A stretch of DNA of 64,000 bases from Ornithinicoccus sp045032955 (GCF_045032955.1 NZ_JBJFZU010000002.1:620001-684000); one strand, 5' to 3'. Positions 9,963 through 18,758 are shown, counted from the first letter of the stretch. The notes: generated from the sequence alone by a model not told the origin. Numbers and translations are program-made.

Positions 9963-10751
9963 GTGGACACGATGACTGAGCAGCCGTTGACCGTCGGCCA
10001 GGTGGCCGAGGAGGTCGGCGTCAGCGTGCGCACCCTGCACCACTACGACGAGATCGGTCTCGTGGTGCCCTCGGAGCGCAGCTACGCCGGCTACCGCCTC
10101 TACACCGGGCCGGACCTGCAGCGGCTGCAGCACGTCGTCGTCTACCGCCGGCTCGGACTCGGGCTGACGGAGATCGCGACGCTGCTGCGCGACGAGGCCG
10201 ACACCGGCACGGTTGTCGAGCACCTGCGCCGGCAGCGGGCGAGGGTCACGGACCAGGTCGCCGAGCTCACCCGGCTCGTAGCGGCCATCGACCGAGCACT
10301 GGAGGGTGAGATGAACGGGTACCAGATCAGCCGCGCCGAGCAGCGGGAGATCTTCGGTGAGAGCTTCGCCGACAACTTCGACGACTACCAGGCGGAGGCG
10401 GAGCAGCGCTGGGGCGACACCGACGCCTGGCGGCAGTCGTCCAGCCGGACGAAGTCCTACGGCAAGGAGGAGTGGGAGCAGATCAAGGCCGAGCAGGACG
10501 AGATCAACGCCCGCTTCGTGGCGCTGCTGCAGGCAGGAGAGCCGACAGGCTCGGAGGCGGCGATGGACGCCGCGGAGGAGGGCCGTCAGCAGATCTGCCG
10601 CTGGTTCTACGACTGCCCGCGCGAGATGCACGCCAACATCTCCCGGCTCTATGTGGACGACCCGCGGTTCGAGAAGACCTACGAGGACCTCGCGGCGGGG
10701 TTGGCCAGGTACGTGCACGAGGCGGCCGTCGCCAACGCCGCCCGGGGCTGA
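9963..10751 (+). CDS. MerR-family regulator with TipAS drug-binding domain
   Basis: A 262-residue regulator resembling Streptomyces TipA. Residues about 7-75 are the MerR winged helix (TVGQVAEEVGVSVRTLHHYDEIGLV), followed by a coiled-coil dimerisation helix (about 80-115) and a C-terminal TipAS domain that in TipA captures thiopeptide-like compounds covalently. The leaderless GTG at 9963 fits the promoter; an ATG three codons later is the alternative. No transporter or resistance gene adjoins it, so the regulon beyond itself is unknown. The following tmk has its own promoter. Confidence 0.92.
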   Translation: MDTMTEQPLTVGQVAEEVGVSVRTLHHYDEIGLVVPSERSYAGYRLYTGPDLQRLQHVVVYRRLGLGLTEIATLLRDEADTGTVVEHLRRQRARVTDQVAELTRLVAAIDRALEGEMNGYQISRAEQREIFGESFADNFDDYQAEAEQRWGDTDAWRQSSSRTKSYGKEEWEQIKAEQDEINARFVALLQAGEPTGSEAAMDAAEEGRQQICRWFYDCPREMHANISRLYVDDPRFEKTYEDLAAGLARYVHEAAVANAARG

Positions 10752-10794
10752 CGCCCGGCTGTGGACGGCCGGGGGTGAGGTCATACCCGTCCCG

Positions 10795-10800
10795 TAGGCT
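10795..10800 (+). promoter_or_regulatory. Leaderless -10 of tmk
   Basis: TAGGCT ends 6 bases before the GTG at 10807, with no Shine-Dalgarno between them. Confidence 0.55.
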
Positions 10801-10806
10801 GCCCAG

Positions 10807-11472
10807 GTGATCGTCCGGACCCCGCCCACCACCGCCTCGAGCGGTCGTGGGCGGGGTCTGCTCATCGCGTTCGAGGGGGGCGACGGGGCCGGCAAGTCGA
10901 CCCAGTCGCGGCTGCTGGGGCAGTGGTTGCAGGAGCAGGGGTATGCCGTCCTGCACACCCGTGAGCCGGGTGGCACCACCCTGGGCCGGACCCTGCGGGA
11001 GCTGGTGCTGCACGGCGAGGACGGGTCGGTGGCCCCGCGGGCGGAGGCCCTGATCTTCGCGGCCGACCGCGCGCAGCACGTCGCCACCGTGGTCCGGCCG
11101 GCGCTCGAGCGGGACGAGATCGTCCTCACCGACCGCTACCTGGACTCCTCCGTCGCCTACCAGGGCGCCGCCCGCGAGCTCGGGCACGAGGAGGTGCGCG
11201 ACCTGTCGTTGTGGGCGGTCGAGGGTCTGGTGCCTGACCTCACCGTGCTGCTGGACGTGAGCCCCGAGCAGGGCCGGGAGCGGCGCGGCGCCGTGCACGA
11301 CCGGCTCGAGCGGGAGGCCGACGACTTCCACGACCGGGTGCGGCACGGTTTCCGCACGCTCGCCGCGGACGCGCCGGAGCGGTATCTGGTGCTCGACGCG
11401 GGCGAGGGCGTGGACGGGCTCGCGGACGCGGTGCGTGCCCGGGTGGCCGGGCTCCTGGAGGCGCGACGGTGA
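10807..11472 (+). CDS. tmk: Thymidylate kinase
   Basis: Phosphorylates dTMP to dTDP. The 221-residue protein has the P-loop FEGGDGAGKST (lysine 30), the DR(Y/H) motif in TDRYLDSSVAYQG, and a C-terminal LID region with several arginines. An N-terminal extension of about 16 residues precedes the usual first strand. The last four bases (GTGA) overlap the start of holB, so the two are translationally coupled. Confidence 0.96.
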   Translation: MIVRTPPTTASSGRGRGLLIAFEGGDGAGKSTQSRLLGQWLQEQGYAVLHTREPGGTTLGRTLRELVLHGEDGSVAPRAEALIFAADRAQHVATVVRPALERDEIVLTDRYLDSSVAYQGAARELGHEEVRDLSLWAVEGLVPDLTVLLDVSPEQGRERRGAVHDRLEREADDFHDRVRHGFRTLAADAPERYLVLDAGEGVDGLADAVRARVAGLLEARR

Positions 11473-12680
11473 GCGTCTTCGGCCAGCTCGTCGGGCAGCA
11501 GCGGGTGGTGGCGACGCTCAGCCGCGCCGCCGGGCACCCGCCCTCGATGACCCACGCCTGGCTGTTCACCGGTCCCCCCGGATCCGGGCGCTCGGTGGCG
11601 GCCCGCACCTTCGCCGCTGCCCTGCAGTGCGAAGGGCCGGGCACGGGCGCTGGGCAGCGGGACGGGGCGACGGAAGAGGTGGCGGGTGAGGCGGAGCCGG
11701 GACCCGGCTGCGGCCGCTGCCAGCCCTGCCGGATGGTGATGGCCGGCAGCCACCCCGACGTGCGCGTCGTGGACACCGAGCAGACCTTCATCAAGGTCGC
11801 CGAGGCGCGCGAGCTCGTGCTGGAGGCGCAGGCCCGCCCCAGCCTGGGCCGCTGGCGGGTGGTCATCGTCGAGGACGCGGACCGGCTCAACGACCACTCC
11901 GCGAACACGCTGCTGAAGTCCCTGGAGGAGCCCACCGCCCGCACCGTCTGGATGCTCTGCGCCCCCTCCCTGGAGGACGTGCTGGTGACCATCCGCTCGC
12001 GCTGCCGGCACGTGCGCCTCGGCACCCCCGCGGCCGACGCGGTCGCCGAGCTGCTGGTCCGGCGCGACCGGGTCGACCCCGCGATGGCGCACTACGCCGC
12101 CCGGGCGGCGCAGAGCCACATCGGCATCGCCAAGCGGCTGGCGACCGACGAGCACGCGCGGGCCCGACGCCGGGAGATCACCTCGATCCCGCTCGGGCTG
12201 GACTCGTTGGGCGCCGCCCTGCGCTGCGCCCAGGACCTCGTCGACGAGGCGGGGGAAGGGGCCAAGGCGACCTCGGAGGACCACGCTGCCGAGCAGCGCC
12301 GCGACCTGCTCGAGCAGCTCGGGGCCGATCCCGCCGCCCGCACCCAGCCGCCGTCGGTGCGATCGCACCTGAAGCGGTTGGACGACCGGCTCAAGGCGGA
12401 GGCCCGGCGCCAGCAGCACGACAGCATCGACGCCGCACTGACCGACCTGGCCTCGGTGTACCGGGACGCGTTGCTGCTGGCCACCGGGGCGAGGGGGGTC
12501 GGGCTGATCAACACCGGCGAACCGGAGCAGATCGAGCGGCTCGCTCGTTCCTTCACCCCGGAGGGGCTGCTGCAGGCGCTCGAGACCATCGGGACCGCAC
12601 GGCAGCGGCTGATCGCCAACGGAGCGCCTCTGCTCGTGCTCGAAGCAATGATGATTGGCTTGATCTTGCCTCGGGGGTGA
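11469..12680 (+). CDS. holB: DNA polymerase III delta' subunit
   Basis: A clamp-loader AAA+ subunit of 403 residues. The degenerate Walker A (TGPPGSGRS), a zinc-binding module (CGRCQPC plus an upstream Cys), the SRC motif region (TIRSRCRHVRL) and a C-terminal helical collar fit delta'. It overlaps tmk by 4 bp, the common tmk-holB arrangement in actinobacteria. Confidence 0.94.
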   Translation: MSVFGQLVGQQRVVATLSRAAGHPPSMTHAWLFTGPPGSGRSVAARTFAAALQCEGPGTGAGQRDGATEEVAGEAEPGPGCGRCQPCRMVMAGSHPDVRVVDTEQTFIKVAEARELVLEAQARPSLGRWRVVIVEDADRLNDHSANTLLKSLEEPTARTVWMLCAPSLEDVLVTIRSRCRHVRLGTPAADAVAELLVRRDRVDPAMAHYAARAAQSHIGIAKRLATDEHARARRREITSIPLGLDSLGAALRCAQDLVDEAGEGAKATSEDHAAEQRRDLLEQLGADPAARTQPPSVRSHLKRLDDRLKAEARRQQHDSIDAALTDLASVYRDALLLATGARGVGLINTGEPEQIERLARSFTPEGLLQALETIGTARQRLIANGAPLLVLEAMMIGLILPRG

Positions 12681-12705
12681 GATCACGGTGAAGGGACCAA
12701 CGAAC

Positions 12706-14292
12706 GTGCGCACACTGCATACCTCCCAGGGACGGCTGCTCGCCGGAGCCCTGGCACTGACCCTGCTCGCCGGGTGCACCCCCGACGACGGATCGACGGG
12801 CGGCTCGGGCACCACCGAGGACACCGCCGAGGGTGGCGGCTCGGGCGACGAGGGCGTCGCGACCTCGACCTCGACCCCGGTGACCGAGGGCGCGCCGGAA
12901 GGGCTGGAGGAGTTCTACGGCCAGCAGCTGCAGTGGTCGGAGTGCGAGGGCAGCTTCGAGTGCGCCTCGCTGACGGTGCCGCTCGACTATGCCGAGCCCG
13001 AGGGCCAGAGCATCGACCTGGCGCTGCTGCGGGCTCCGGCCGAGGGGGAGACGCAGGGGTCGCTGCTGGTCAACCCGGGTGGGCCCGGTGGGTCCGGCGT
13101 GGACTACGCGCAGATGTCGGCCATGGTGCTGTCGGGGGAGGTCCGCGCGGCCTACGACGTGGTCGGCTTCGACCCCCGCGGGGTGGCCCGGTCGGCGCCG
13201 ATCACCTGCTTCACCGACGAGGAGATGGACGACCTGCTCTCCTTCGACCCGACCCCGGACGACGCGTCCGAGGAGAGCGCGTCGGCGGAGCTGATGGAGA
13301 GCTTCGCGCAGGCGTGCGGGGAGAACGCGCCGGAGCTGGTGGGGCACGTGTCCACGGTGGAGGTGGCCCGCGACCTGGACGTGCTGCGAGCCGCGCTGGG
13401 CGACGAGACCCTGACCTACCTGGGCGCGTCCTACGGGACCTTCATCGGCAGCACCTACGCCACGCTCTTCCCGGAGCGGGTGGGGCGGCTGGTGCTCGAC
13501 GGGGCCATCGACCCCGGCCTGAGCGGGCTCGAGATGGGCCTGGGCCAGGCGGCCGGTTTCGAGCGGGCCACCCGCGCCTACGTGGAGGACTGCGTCGCGT
13601 CCGGCGAGTGTCCGCTGGGCTCCGACGTGGACTCCGCGATGGAGCGGATCCCGGCCTTCCTGGACGAGCTGGACGCCAACCCGATCCCGGTCGAGGGGGA
13701 CGCCGCCGGCGAGCTCACCGAGGGGTGGGGCCTCTACGGCATCATCGTCGCGATGTACGACGAGGGTGCCTGGCCGATCCTGTCCCAGGCCTTCGAGAGT
13801 GCCTTCGCGGGCGACGGGACGATGCTCATGTACCTCGCCAACGCCTACGCCTCTCGGAGCAGCGACGGGAGCTACGAGGGCAACGGCATGCAGGCCATCT
13901 ACGCGGTGAACTGCCTGGACCGGCCGGCCGAGGGCGCCGAGGACCTGGACGACGAGGCCGTGCTGCAGCAGTTCGAGGAGGCCGCCCCGACCTGGGGCCG
14001 CTACCTGGCCGGTGACGGAGCCTGCGAGTACTGGCCGGCCGAGGCCGGGGAGACCGTCGAGGACTACTCGGCAGCCGGCGCCGACCCGATCCTGGTGGTC
14101 GGCACCACCGGGGACCCGGCGACGCCCTACCAGTGGGCGGAGGGGCTCGCCGAGACCCTGGACTCGGGCGTGCTGCTGAGCTACCAGGGCGAGGGGCACA
14201 CCGCCTACGGACGGTCCAACGACTGCATCGACGACGCGGTCGACGCCTACCTGCTGGAGGGGACGGTCCCCGAGGACGGGACCACCTGCTAG
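12706..14292 (+). CDS. Secreted alpha/beta-hydrolase lipoprotein (tripeptidyl aminopeptidase-like)
   Basis: A 528-residue exported hydrolase. A lipoprotein signal peptide ends at LLAGC, so the mature protein is probably membrane-anchored. The nucleophile elbow is GASYG (Ser242), an oxyanion-type GGPGGSG stretch lies upstream, and a TAP-like C-terminal domain contains the Asp (TGDPATP) and His (GEGHTAYG). Family members release N-terminal tripeptides or hydrolyse esters outside the cell. The GTG at 12706 is preferred because AAGGGA lies 9 bases upstream and the signal peptide is then of normal length; the GTG at 12688, 7 bp after holB, is possible. It is followed by a tandem-repeat array. Confidence 0.9.
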   Translation: MRTLHTSQGRLLAGALALTLLAGCTPDDGSTGGSGTTEDTAEGGGSGDEGVATSTSTPVTEGAPEGLEEFYGQQLQWSECEGSFECASLTVPLDYAEPEGQSIDLALLRAPAEGETQGSLLVNPGGPGGSGVDYAQMSAMVLSGEVRAAYDVVGFDPRGVARSAPITCFTDEEMDDLLSFDPTPDDASEESASAELMESFAQACGENAPELVGHVSTVEVARDLDVLRAALGDETLTYLGASYGTFIGSTYATLFPERVGRLVLDGAIDPGLSGLEMGLGQAAGFERATRAYVEDCVASGECPLGSDVDSAMERIPAFLDELDANPIPVEGDAAGELTEGWGLYGIIVAMYDEGAWPILSQAFESAFAGDGTMLMYLANAYASRSSDGSYEGNGMQAIYAVNCLDRPAEGAEDLDDEAVLQQFEEAAPTWGRYLAGDGACEYWPAEAGETVEDYSAAGADPILVVGTTGDPATPYQWAEGLAETLDSGVLLSYQGEGHTAYGRSNDCIDDAVDAYLLEGTVPEDGTTC

Positions 14293-14293
14293 C

Positions 14294-14450
14294 ACCGGGC
14301 GTCTCGAAGTGCCCAACCGAGCGTCCCGTTGTGCCGTACCGGGCGTCTCGAAGTGCCCACCCGAGCGTCGTCCCGTTGTGCCGGACCGGGCGTCTGGTTG
14401 TGCCGGACCGGGCGTCTGGTTGCGCCGGACCGGGCGTCTGGTTGTGCACG
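14294..14450 (+). repeat. 22-bp tandem repeat array 1 (7 units, orientation B)
   Basis: Seven head-to-tail units begin at 14294, 14316, 14338, 14360, 14385, 14407 and 14429. All are 22 bp except the fourth, which is 25 bp through a 3-bp duplication. The unit core reads ACCGGGCGTCT followed by a variable stretch and GTGCC. It fills the space between the hydrolase stop and the tRNA terminator. Units vary by a few substitutions, and there are no spacers. Confidence 0.9.
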
Positions 14451-14454
14451 AGAA

Positions 14455-14480
14455 AGCCCCGGACCGCGTGGTCCGGGGCT
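14455..14480 (-). terminator. Rho-independent terminator of tRNA-Thr
   Basis: A perfect 11-bp stem (14455-14465 pairing 14470-14480) with a 4-base loop is followed on the minus strand by TTTCT. It lies 8 bp beyond the tRNA 3' end. Confidence 0.85.
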
Positions 14481-14488
14481 GTGTCGGA

Positions 14489-14561
14489 GCCGCCTACCGG
14501 AATCGAACCGGTGACCTATTCATTACGAGTGAATCGCTCTGGCCGACTGAGCTAAGGCGGC
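14489..14561 (-). tRNA. tRNA-Thr (anticodon CGT)
   Basis: The 73-nt reverse complement folds as a full cloverleaf. The acceptor stem pairs GCCGCCT with AGGCGGC, the D-arm has AGCTCAGTCGGC, the anticodon loop is CTCGTAA (anticodon CGT, reading ACG), and the T-arm is CCGGTTCGATTCCGG. CCA is not encoded. It sits alone between two repeat arrays and is followed by a hairpin terminator. Confidence 0.95.
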
Positions 14562-14645
14562 GCGCTGCCCGTGGCAACCCGTCGAGGATACCCGACGCGC
14601 CCAGGCCGCCCAAACCGTCGACATACCCCGACTTACGCCGCGTCG

Positions 14646-14755
14646 GGCACGGCGAGACGCTCGGTTCGGCACGACGAGACGCCCGGTCCGGCACGGCGAG
14701 ACGCTCGGTCCGGCACGACGAGACGCTCGGTTCGGCACGGCGAGACGCTCGGTCC
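14646..14755 (+). repeat. 22-bp tandem repeat array 2 (5 units, orientation A)
   Basis: Five exact 22-bp periods start at 14646, 14668, 14690, 14712 and 14734. The unit begins GGCACGACGAGACGC or GGCACGGCGAGACGC and ends CGGTTC or CGGTCC. This is the reverse-complement orientation of array 1, and the tRNA lies between the two. The last unit runs into the DUF3352 terminator hairpin. Confidence 0.92.
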
Positions 14756-14760
14756 GGTAT

Positions 14761-14796
14761 GACGACGGCCCCCGGGGTATGCCGGGGGCCGTCGTC
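14761..14796 (-). terminator. Hairpin terminator of the DUF3352 gene
   Basis: A perfect 15-bp stem (14761-14775 with 14782-14796) has a 6-base loop, GGTATG, which is part of the recurring GGTATGCC motif. There is no T-run. It lies 44 bp after the stop of the minus-strand gene. Confidence 0.7.
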
Positions 14797-14840
14797 GTGC
14801 ACAGGTCCACCGCCGTCGTGGCGGGGCTACCTGCGTGGGG

Positions 14841-16373
14841 TCACTCCTCGTCGGCGACCACGCGCATCGTGAACCGGCCGTCACCGCTGTCCTCGACGAC
14901 GCTGGAGATGCCGATCGCGCCGAGCTTCTCCAGGGAGGTGCGGGCGTTCTCGTCGGTCACCTGCGGCAGGTAGTACTGCTCGAAGGGGGCCACGTCGACG
15001 TAGAGCACCATCTGCGCCTCGTCGGCGTCGGCCACGGTCGAGGTGAACAGGGAGCTGTCGCCCAGCGTGTCACCGCCGCCCTCGGCCAGCGCGTCCACGT
15101 AGGCCTGGTCGCTGCCGAGGGTGAGCGTGCCCTCGTCGTCCCTGCTGACGAGCACGCCGGCGCCCATGCCGTTGCTGTTCAGCAGCTCCTGCACGCGGGC
15201 CGTGTCGGTGGTGGCCCGGTAGGCCACCGGCAGGGCCGGCACGCTGGGGTCGGTCCCGGAGATGTTCATCGCCGCGTCGACGATGCCCGGTCCGGCGGAC
15301 AGCACCATCGAGTCGCCGAGCACGGCCTTGAGGTCGTCCGGCAGGACGAACCCGGCGGCCTCGGCCTCGTCGGCGGCCTGCTGCAGCTCCTCGCCGTAGG
15401 TCTCGGAGTAGTGGTCCCAGGCGGCCTGCACCATCTCGGCGCCGTTCTCCACGGACAGGGCCACGGCCGTGTCGGCCGGGAGCTCGGTGATCAACGGCGT
15501 GCCGTCGGTCGCCGGCACCGCGACGCCCTCGACGCCCCGGCTGATGCCGTGCATCTCGATGGCGTCCGGGGTGAGGCGCAGCGTCGCCGCCATCCGGCCG
15601 GTGACCTCGGGCTGCTCGCCCTCCAGGCCCAGCTCCTCCTCGGCCATCGCCAGGCTCGGGTTGAGCGAGGACGCGCTGATGTCGTCCGCCTGGGCCAGGT
15701 CGGCCCACATCGCGACAATTCCGGCGTCACCCAGGTCCGACATGTCGGAGGTGTAGGAGTCGTTGTCGGCCAGGGTGCCGCTCTCGGCCGCGGACCGGAC
15801 CGCGTCCAGGGTCTCCGCCTGGCTGAAGACGACGTAGTCACCCTCCAGGTAGTAGCCGACCTCGTCGGCGCTGGAGGCCATCTGCTCGTCCAGGAAGGCC
15901 AGCGCGGCGTCGCCGTCCTTGACCTGCAGGGCCACCGCGACGGCAGGCTCCTCGCCCTCGCCGGAGGGCAGCATCGCCATCCCGGCGCGGTCGCCCAGCC
16001 ACGGCTCGATGTCCTCGGCGAAGGTCACGTTGGAGGGCACGTCGCCCTCGGCCTCGATCTGCTCCCAGACCCACTCGCGCCAGTCCCCCTCGGACAGTCG
16101 CTCCTCCACCTCGGGGTCCAGGCCCTGGAAGAAGCGGACGGCGGCGATCTTCGTGCCGACCGACGGGTCCATGTCGATCTGCACGTAGGCGGCGGCGTTC
16201 TCCGGGAGCACGCTGTCCGGCCGGTCACCCCCGTTGCTGCCCAGCATCACGGCGCCGGCGATGCCGCCACCGACCAGCACCACTGCCCCCACACCCCCGG
16301 CGATCAGCAGCCCCCGGCTGCGCTTGCCACCCTCGGTGACGTCGCCCTCGGACGTCTCGGTCACGGTCGTCAT
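14841..16373 (-). CDS. DUF3352 domain-containing membrane-anchored protein
   Basis: A 510-residue protein of unknown function. A short basic cytoplasmic N-terminus is followed by one transmembrane helix (about residues 23-45) and a long, acidic, soluble extracytoplasmic region of the DUF3352 type, with LPENAAAYVQIDMDPS just after the membrane and repeated GDYVVFSQ-like strands. The helix is uncleaved, so it is probably tethered outside the membrane. It has its own upstream TAGGCT -10 with a leader of about 70 nt and a terminator hairpin downstream, so it is monocistronic. Confidence 0.85.
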   Translation of the reverse strand: MTTVTETSEGDVTEGGKRSRGLLIAGGVGAVVLVGGGIAGAVMLGSNGGDRPDSVLPENAAAYVQIDMDPSVGTKIAAVRFFQGLDPEVEERLSEGDWREWVWEQIEAEGDVPSNVTFAEDIEPWLGDRAGMAMLPSGEGEEPAVAVALQVKDGDAALAFLDEQMASSADEVGYYLEGDYVVFSQAETLDAVRSAAESGTLADNDSYTSDMSDLGDAGIVAMWADLAQADDISASSLNPSLAMAEEELGLEGEQPEVTGRMAATLRLTPDAIEMHGISRGVEGVAVPATDGTPLITELPADTAVALSVENGAEMVQAAWDHYSETYGEELQQAADEAEAAGFVLPDDLKAVLGDSMVLSAGPGIVDAAMNISGTDPSVPALPVAYRATTDTARVQELLNSNGMGAGVLVSRDDEGTLTLGSDQAYVDALAEGGGDTLGDSSLFTSTVADADEAQMVLYVDVAPFEQYYLPQVTDENARTSLEKLGAIGISSVVEDSGDGRFTMRVVADEE

Positions 16374-16448
16374 CAGTCGTTCCCCTCGATTCTGTCGCGG
16401 AATCCCGCGAGAAAAGCACCCACCGCGTCGCGGTGGCCCAACGGCCCC

Positions 16449-16454
16449 AGCCTA
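16449..16454 (-). promoter_or_regulatory. -10 element of the DUF3352 gene
   Basis: TAGGCT on the minus strand lies about 75 bases upstream of the ATG at 16373. The leader contains a purine-rich GAGGGGAA ribosome-binding site close to the start. Confidence 0.4.
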
Positions 16455-16525
16455 GCGCGGGTGGGCGTGGGTCCGTCCCACGTACGGCTGCGACGGTGGG
16501 CGAGGGTGATCGGTTCCGGTGATCC

Positions 16526-16546
16526 ACCGGACGACAGGGGTCCGGT
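16526..16546 (-). terminator. Possible terminator hairpin of ppa
   Basis: Perfect 7-bp arms ACCGGAC/GTCCGGT with a 7-base loop overlap the ppa stop codon by one base. There is no T-run, so the role is uncertain. Confidence 0.35.
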
Positions 16547-17064
16547 CAGTGCTTGGGCATCGGCCAGCGGGCGGTCGACATCCCCTGGTCCTTGGCGCGC
16601 TGCACCGAGTCGCGGTAGCACTGCTCGGCCTCCTCGCGGCCGGCCCAGTGGGCGCCCTCGACGGACTTACCGGGCTCCAGGTCCTTGTACACCTCGAAGA
16701 AGTGCTGGATCTCGAGCCGGGTGTGGGTGCCGATGTCCTCGAGCTCCTGGATGGCGATCTTGCGGGGATCCTCGGCGGGCACGCAGATGATCTTGTCGTC
16801 GCCACCGGCCTCGTCCCGCATGTGGAACATGCCGATCGGGCGGGCCGCCACCAGGCACCCCGGCCAGGTCGGCTCATCCAGCAGCACCAGCGCGTCCAGC
16901 GGGTCGCCGTCCTCACCGAGGGTCTCCTCGATGTAGCCGTAGTCCGCGGGGTACCGGGTCGCGGTGAACAGCATCCGGTCCAGGCGGATCCGTCCGGTCG
17001 CGTGGTCGACCTCGTACTTGTTGCGGCTGCCCTGCGGAATCTCGATGGTCACGTCGAACTGCAT
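16546..17064 (-). CDS. ppa: Inorganic pyrophosphatase (family I)
   Basis: Hydrolyses pyrophosphate to drive biosynthetic reactions. The 172-residue protein is full length, with the family I signature DGDPLDALVLL (metal-binding aspartates) and the conserved YPADYGYIE strand. The ATG at 17064 is preceded on the minus strand by AGAAGGATCC, a good ribosome-binding site. It is divergent from dacB. Confidence 0.97.
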   Translation of the reverse strand: MQFDVTIEIPQGSRNKYEVDHATGRIRLDRMLFTATRYPADYGYIEETLGEDGDPLDALVLLDEPTWPGCLVAARPIGMFHMRDEAGGDDKIICVPAEDPRKIAIQELEDIGTHTRLEIQHFFEVYKDLEPGKSVEGAHWAGREEAEQCYRDSVQRAKDQGMSTARWPMPKH

Positions 17065-17094
17065 CTGCGGGATCCTTCTGGCTCGGGGACGTCT

Positions 17095-17100
17095 TAGGCT
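17095..17100 (+). promoter_or_regulatory. -10 element upstream of dacB
   Basis: TAGGCT would give a leader of about 50 nt before the GTG at 17156, which has GGAGG (17139-17143) upstream. Confidence 0.45.
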
Positions 17101-17155
17101 GGTGATCAGTGTCCCTCATCCGGAGGGTCCGTGACGACGGAGGTCGACGAGACCG

Positions 17156-18715
17156 GTGACCCGCTCCCGCCGCCCCCTGACCCGGTATGCCCTGGCCCCG
17201 CTCCTCGTGTCCCTCTCCCTCGTCGCGGCCGGGGCGCCCTCGGTGGCGCAGGTGCCGCTGGTGCCGGTCGCGTCGGCGACCAGCACCGCCGGCCCGGACG
17301 ACGACGCCGTCACCAGCGAGGCGCCCGGGGACGCGGCGGCCGAGACCACCGCCACCGACGTCCGCCCCCGCATCGCCACCCCCGTCGTCCCGCTCGGGGC
17401 GGTCGCCCAAGGACCCGTGCCGGAGCGGGCCGCGCTCACCACCCGGATCGCCGACGAGCTGGGCAGCCGGTGGCTCGGGGACGAGGACCGGCGGGCGATC
17501 ACCGTCCGGGATGCGCTCACCGGCCAGAGCCTCGCCGACCGGGGCGCGACCCGGCTGGTCACGCCGGCCTCGACGACGAAGCTGCTCTCCGCCGCAGCGA
17601 TCGTCACCGCCCTGGACGGGGAGACCACCTTCACCACGCGGGTGGTGGCGGGTGCGGAGCCGGGAGAGGTCGTGGTGGTCGCCGGTGGCGACATGCTGCT
17701 CGCCGACGGTCAGGGGAACCCGGAGGCGGTGGCGGGCAGGGCAGGGATCGCCGACCTCGCCGCGCAGACCGCGGAGGCGCTCGCCGAGGGCTCCGGGCCG
17801 GGTGCTGACGACGCGGCGGCGACGAGCCCCGCCCCGGGGGCTGCGAACACCCCGGAGGAGCCGATCAGCGTCAGTCTCGACCTGAGCCACGTGGCCGGCC
17901 CGGACGTGCTCGAGACCTGGACCCCGAGCTGGGTCTCGGAGGGGTATACCGGTCGGATAGTCCAGCTCGGCCGCTCCGGTGACCGGGCGCTGCCCTTCGA
18001 CCCCTCGCCCGACGAGCCCGAGCAGCAGGTCGCGAGGGTCTTCCGGGAGGCCCTCGCCGAGGAGGGCGTGGAGGTGGTCGACGCCGACGACCCGCGGGCC
18101 GAGGCCGCGGAGGTGCAGGCGCCCGAGGATGCGGTCCAGCTGGCCACCGTCGAGTCGGCGGCCGCCCGCGACGTGCTGGCGCTCGCCCTGGCCACCAGCG
18201 ACAACGCCATGGTGGAGCAGCTGGCCCGCCAGGCAGCCGTCGCCGACGGTGAGGAGCCCGACCAGGAGTCGGTGATGGCGTGGATCGTGTCCACCATGGA
18301 GGAGGACTACGGCCTCGACATGACCGGCGCCGAGATCGCCGACGCGAGCGGACTGTCCGACGGCACCCGGCTCTCGGTGGGGATGATCGCCGACACCATG
18401 GTGGCCGGGGCCGACGGGTCCCACCCGGCGCTGCAGGAGGTGCTCGCGGCCGGGGGGCTCCCCATCGCCGGCTACACCGGCACCCTGGCGAGCCGCTTCC
18501 ACCTCGAGGTGCACGAACCGGCCATCGGCAACGCCCGGGCCAAGACCGGGTCGCTGCCCGGTGTCACCTCGCTGGCCGGGACCGTCGTCACCGAGGACGG
18601 CCGGCTGCTCGTGTACGCGATCACCGCCGACGCCATCGAGGACGGCGGCGCCACCCTGGAGGCTCGGTCGGTGCTCGACGAGATCGTCGCCGAGCTCGCC
18701 CGGTGCGGCTGCTGA
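17156..18715 (+). CDS. dacB: D-alanyl-D-alanine carboxypeptidase/endopeptidase (PBP4 type, S13)
   Basis: An exported low-molecular-weight penicillin-binding protein that trims or opens peptidoglycan crosslinks. The 519-residue protein starts with a signal peptide after an Arg-rich n-region. The three active-site motifs are STTK (Ser139, Lys142), SDN and KTG (ARAKTGSLPG). Only the GTG at 17156 is usable, because the frame closes at a TGA at 17132-17134. Divergent from ppa, as in mycobacteria. Confidence 0.94.
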   Translation: MTRSRRPLTRYALAPLLVSLSLVAAGAPSVAQVPLVPVASATSTAGPDDDAVTSEAPGDAAAETTATDVRPRIATPVVPLGAVAQGPVPERAALTTRIADELGSRWLGDEDRRAITVRDALTGQSLADRGATRLVTPASTTKLLSAAAIVTALDGETTFTTRVVAGAEPGEVVVVAGGDMLLADGQGNPEAVAGRAGIADLAAQTAEALAEGSGPGADDAAATSPAPGAANTPEEPISVSLDLSHVAGPDVLETWTPSWVSEGYTGRIVQLGRSGDRALPFDPSPDEPEQQVARVFREALAEEGVEVVDADDPRAEAAEVQAPEDAVQLATVESAAARDVLALALATSDNAMVEQLARQAAVADGEEPDQESVMAWIVSTMEEDYGLDMTGAEIADASGLSDGTRLSVGMIADTMVAGADGSHPALQEVLAAGGLPIAGYTGTLASRFHLEVHEPAIGNARAKTGSLPGVTSLAGTVVTEDGRLLVYAITADAIEDGGATLEARSVLDEIVAELARCGC

Positions 18716-18746
18716 GCCCGCGGTCGCCGTGACCGGCGGGAACGCA

Positions 18747-18752
18747 TACCGT
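18747..18752 (+). promoter_or_regulatory. Leaderless -10 of the metallopeptidase-like gene
   Basis: TACCGT ends 6 bases before the ATG at 18759 and is embedded in a GCATACC motif copy. Confidence 0.5.
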
Positions 18753-18758
18753 CGAGGG

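Noticed and set aside
14294..14755. CRISPR array
   Set aside because: The repeats are contiguous 22-bp units with no unique spacers, no leader and no cas genes nearby.
14309..14872. Several overlapping short ORFs in the repeat island
   Set aside because: They arise because a 22-bp period cycles all three frames without stops; none has a ribosome-binding site or family match.
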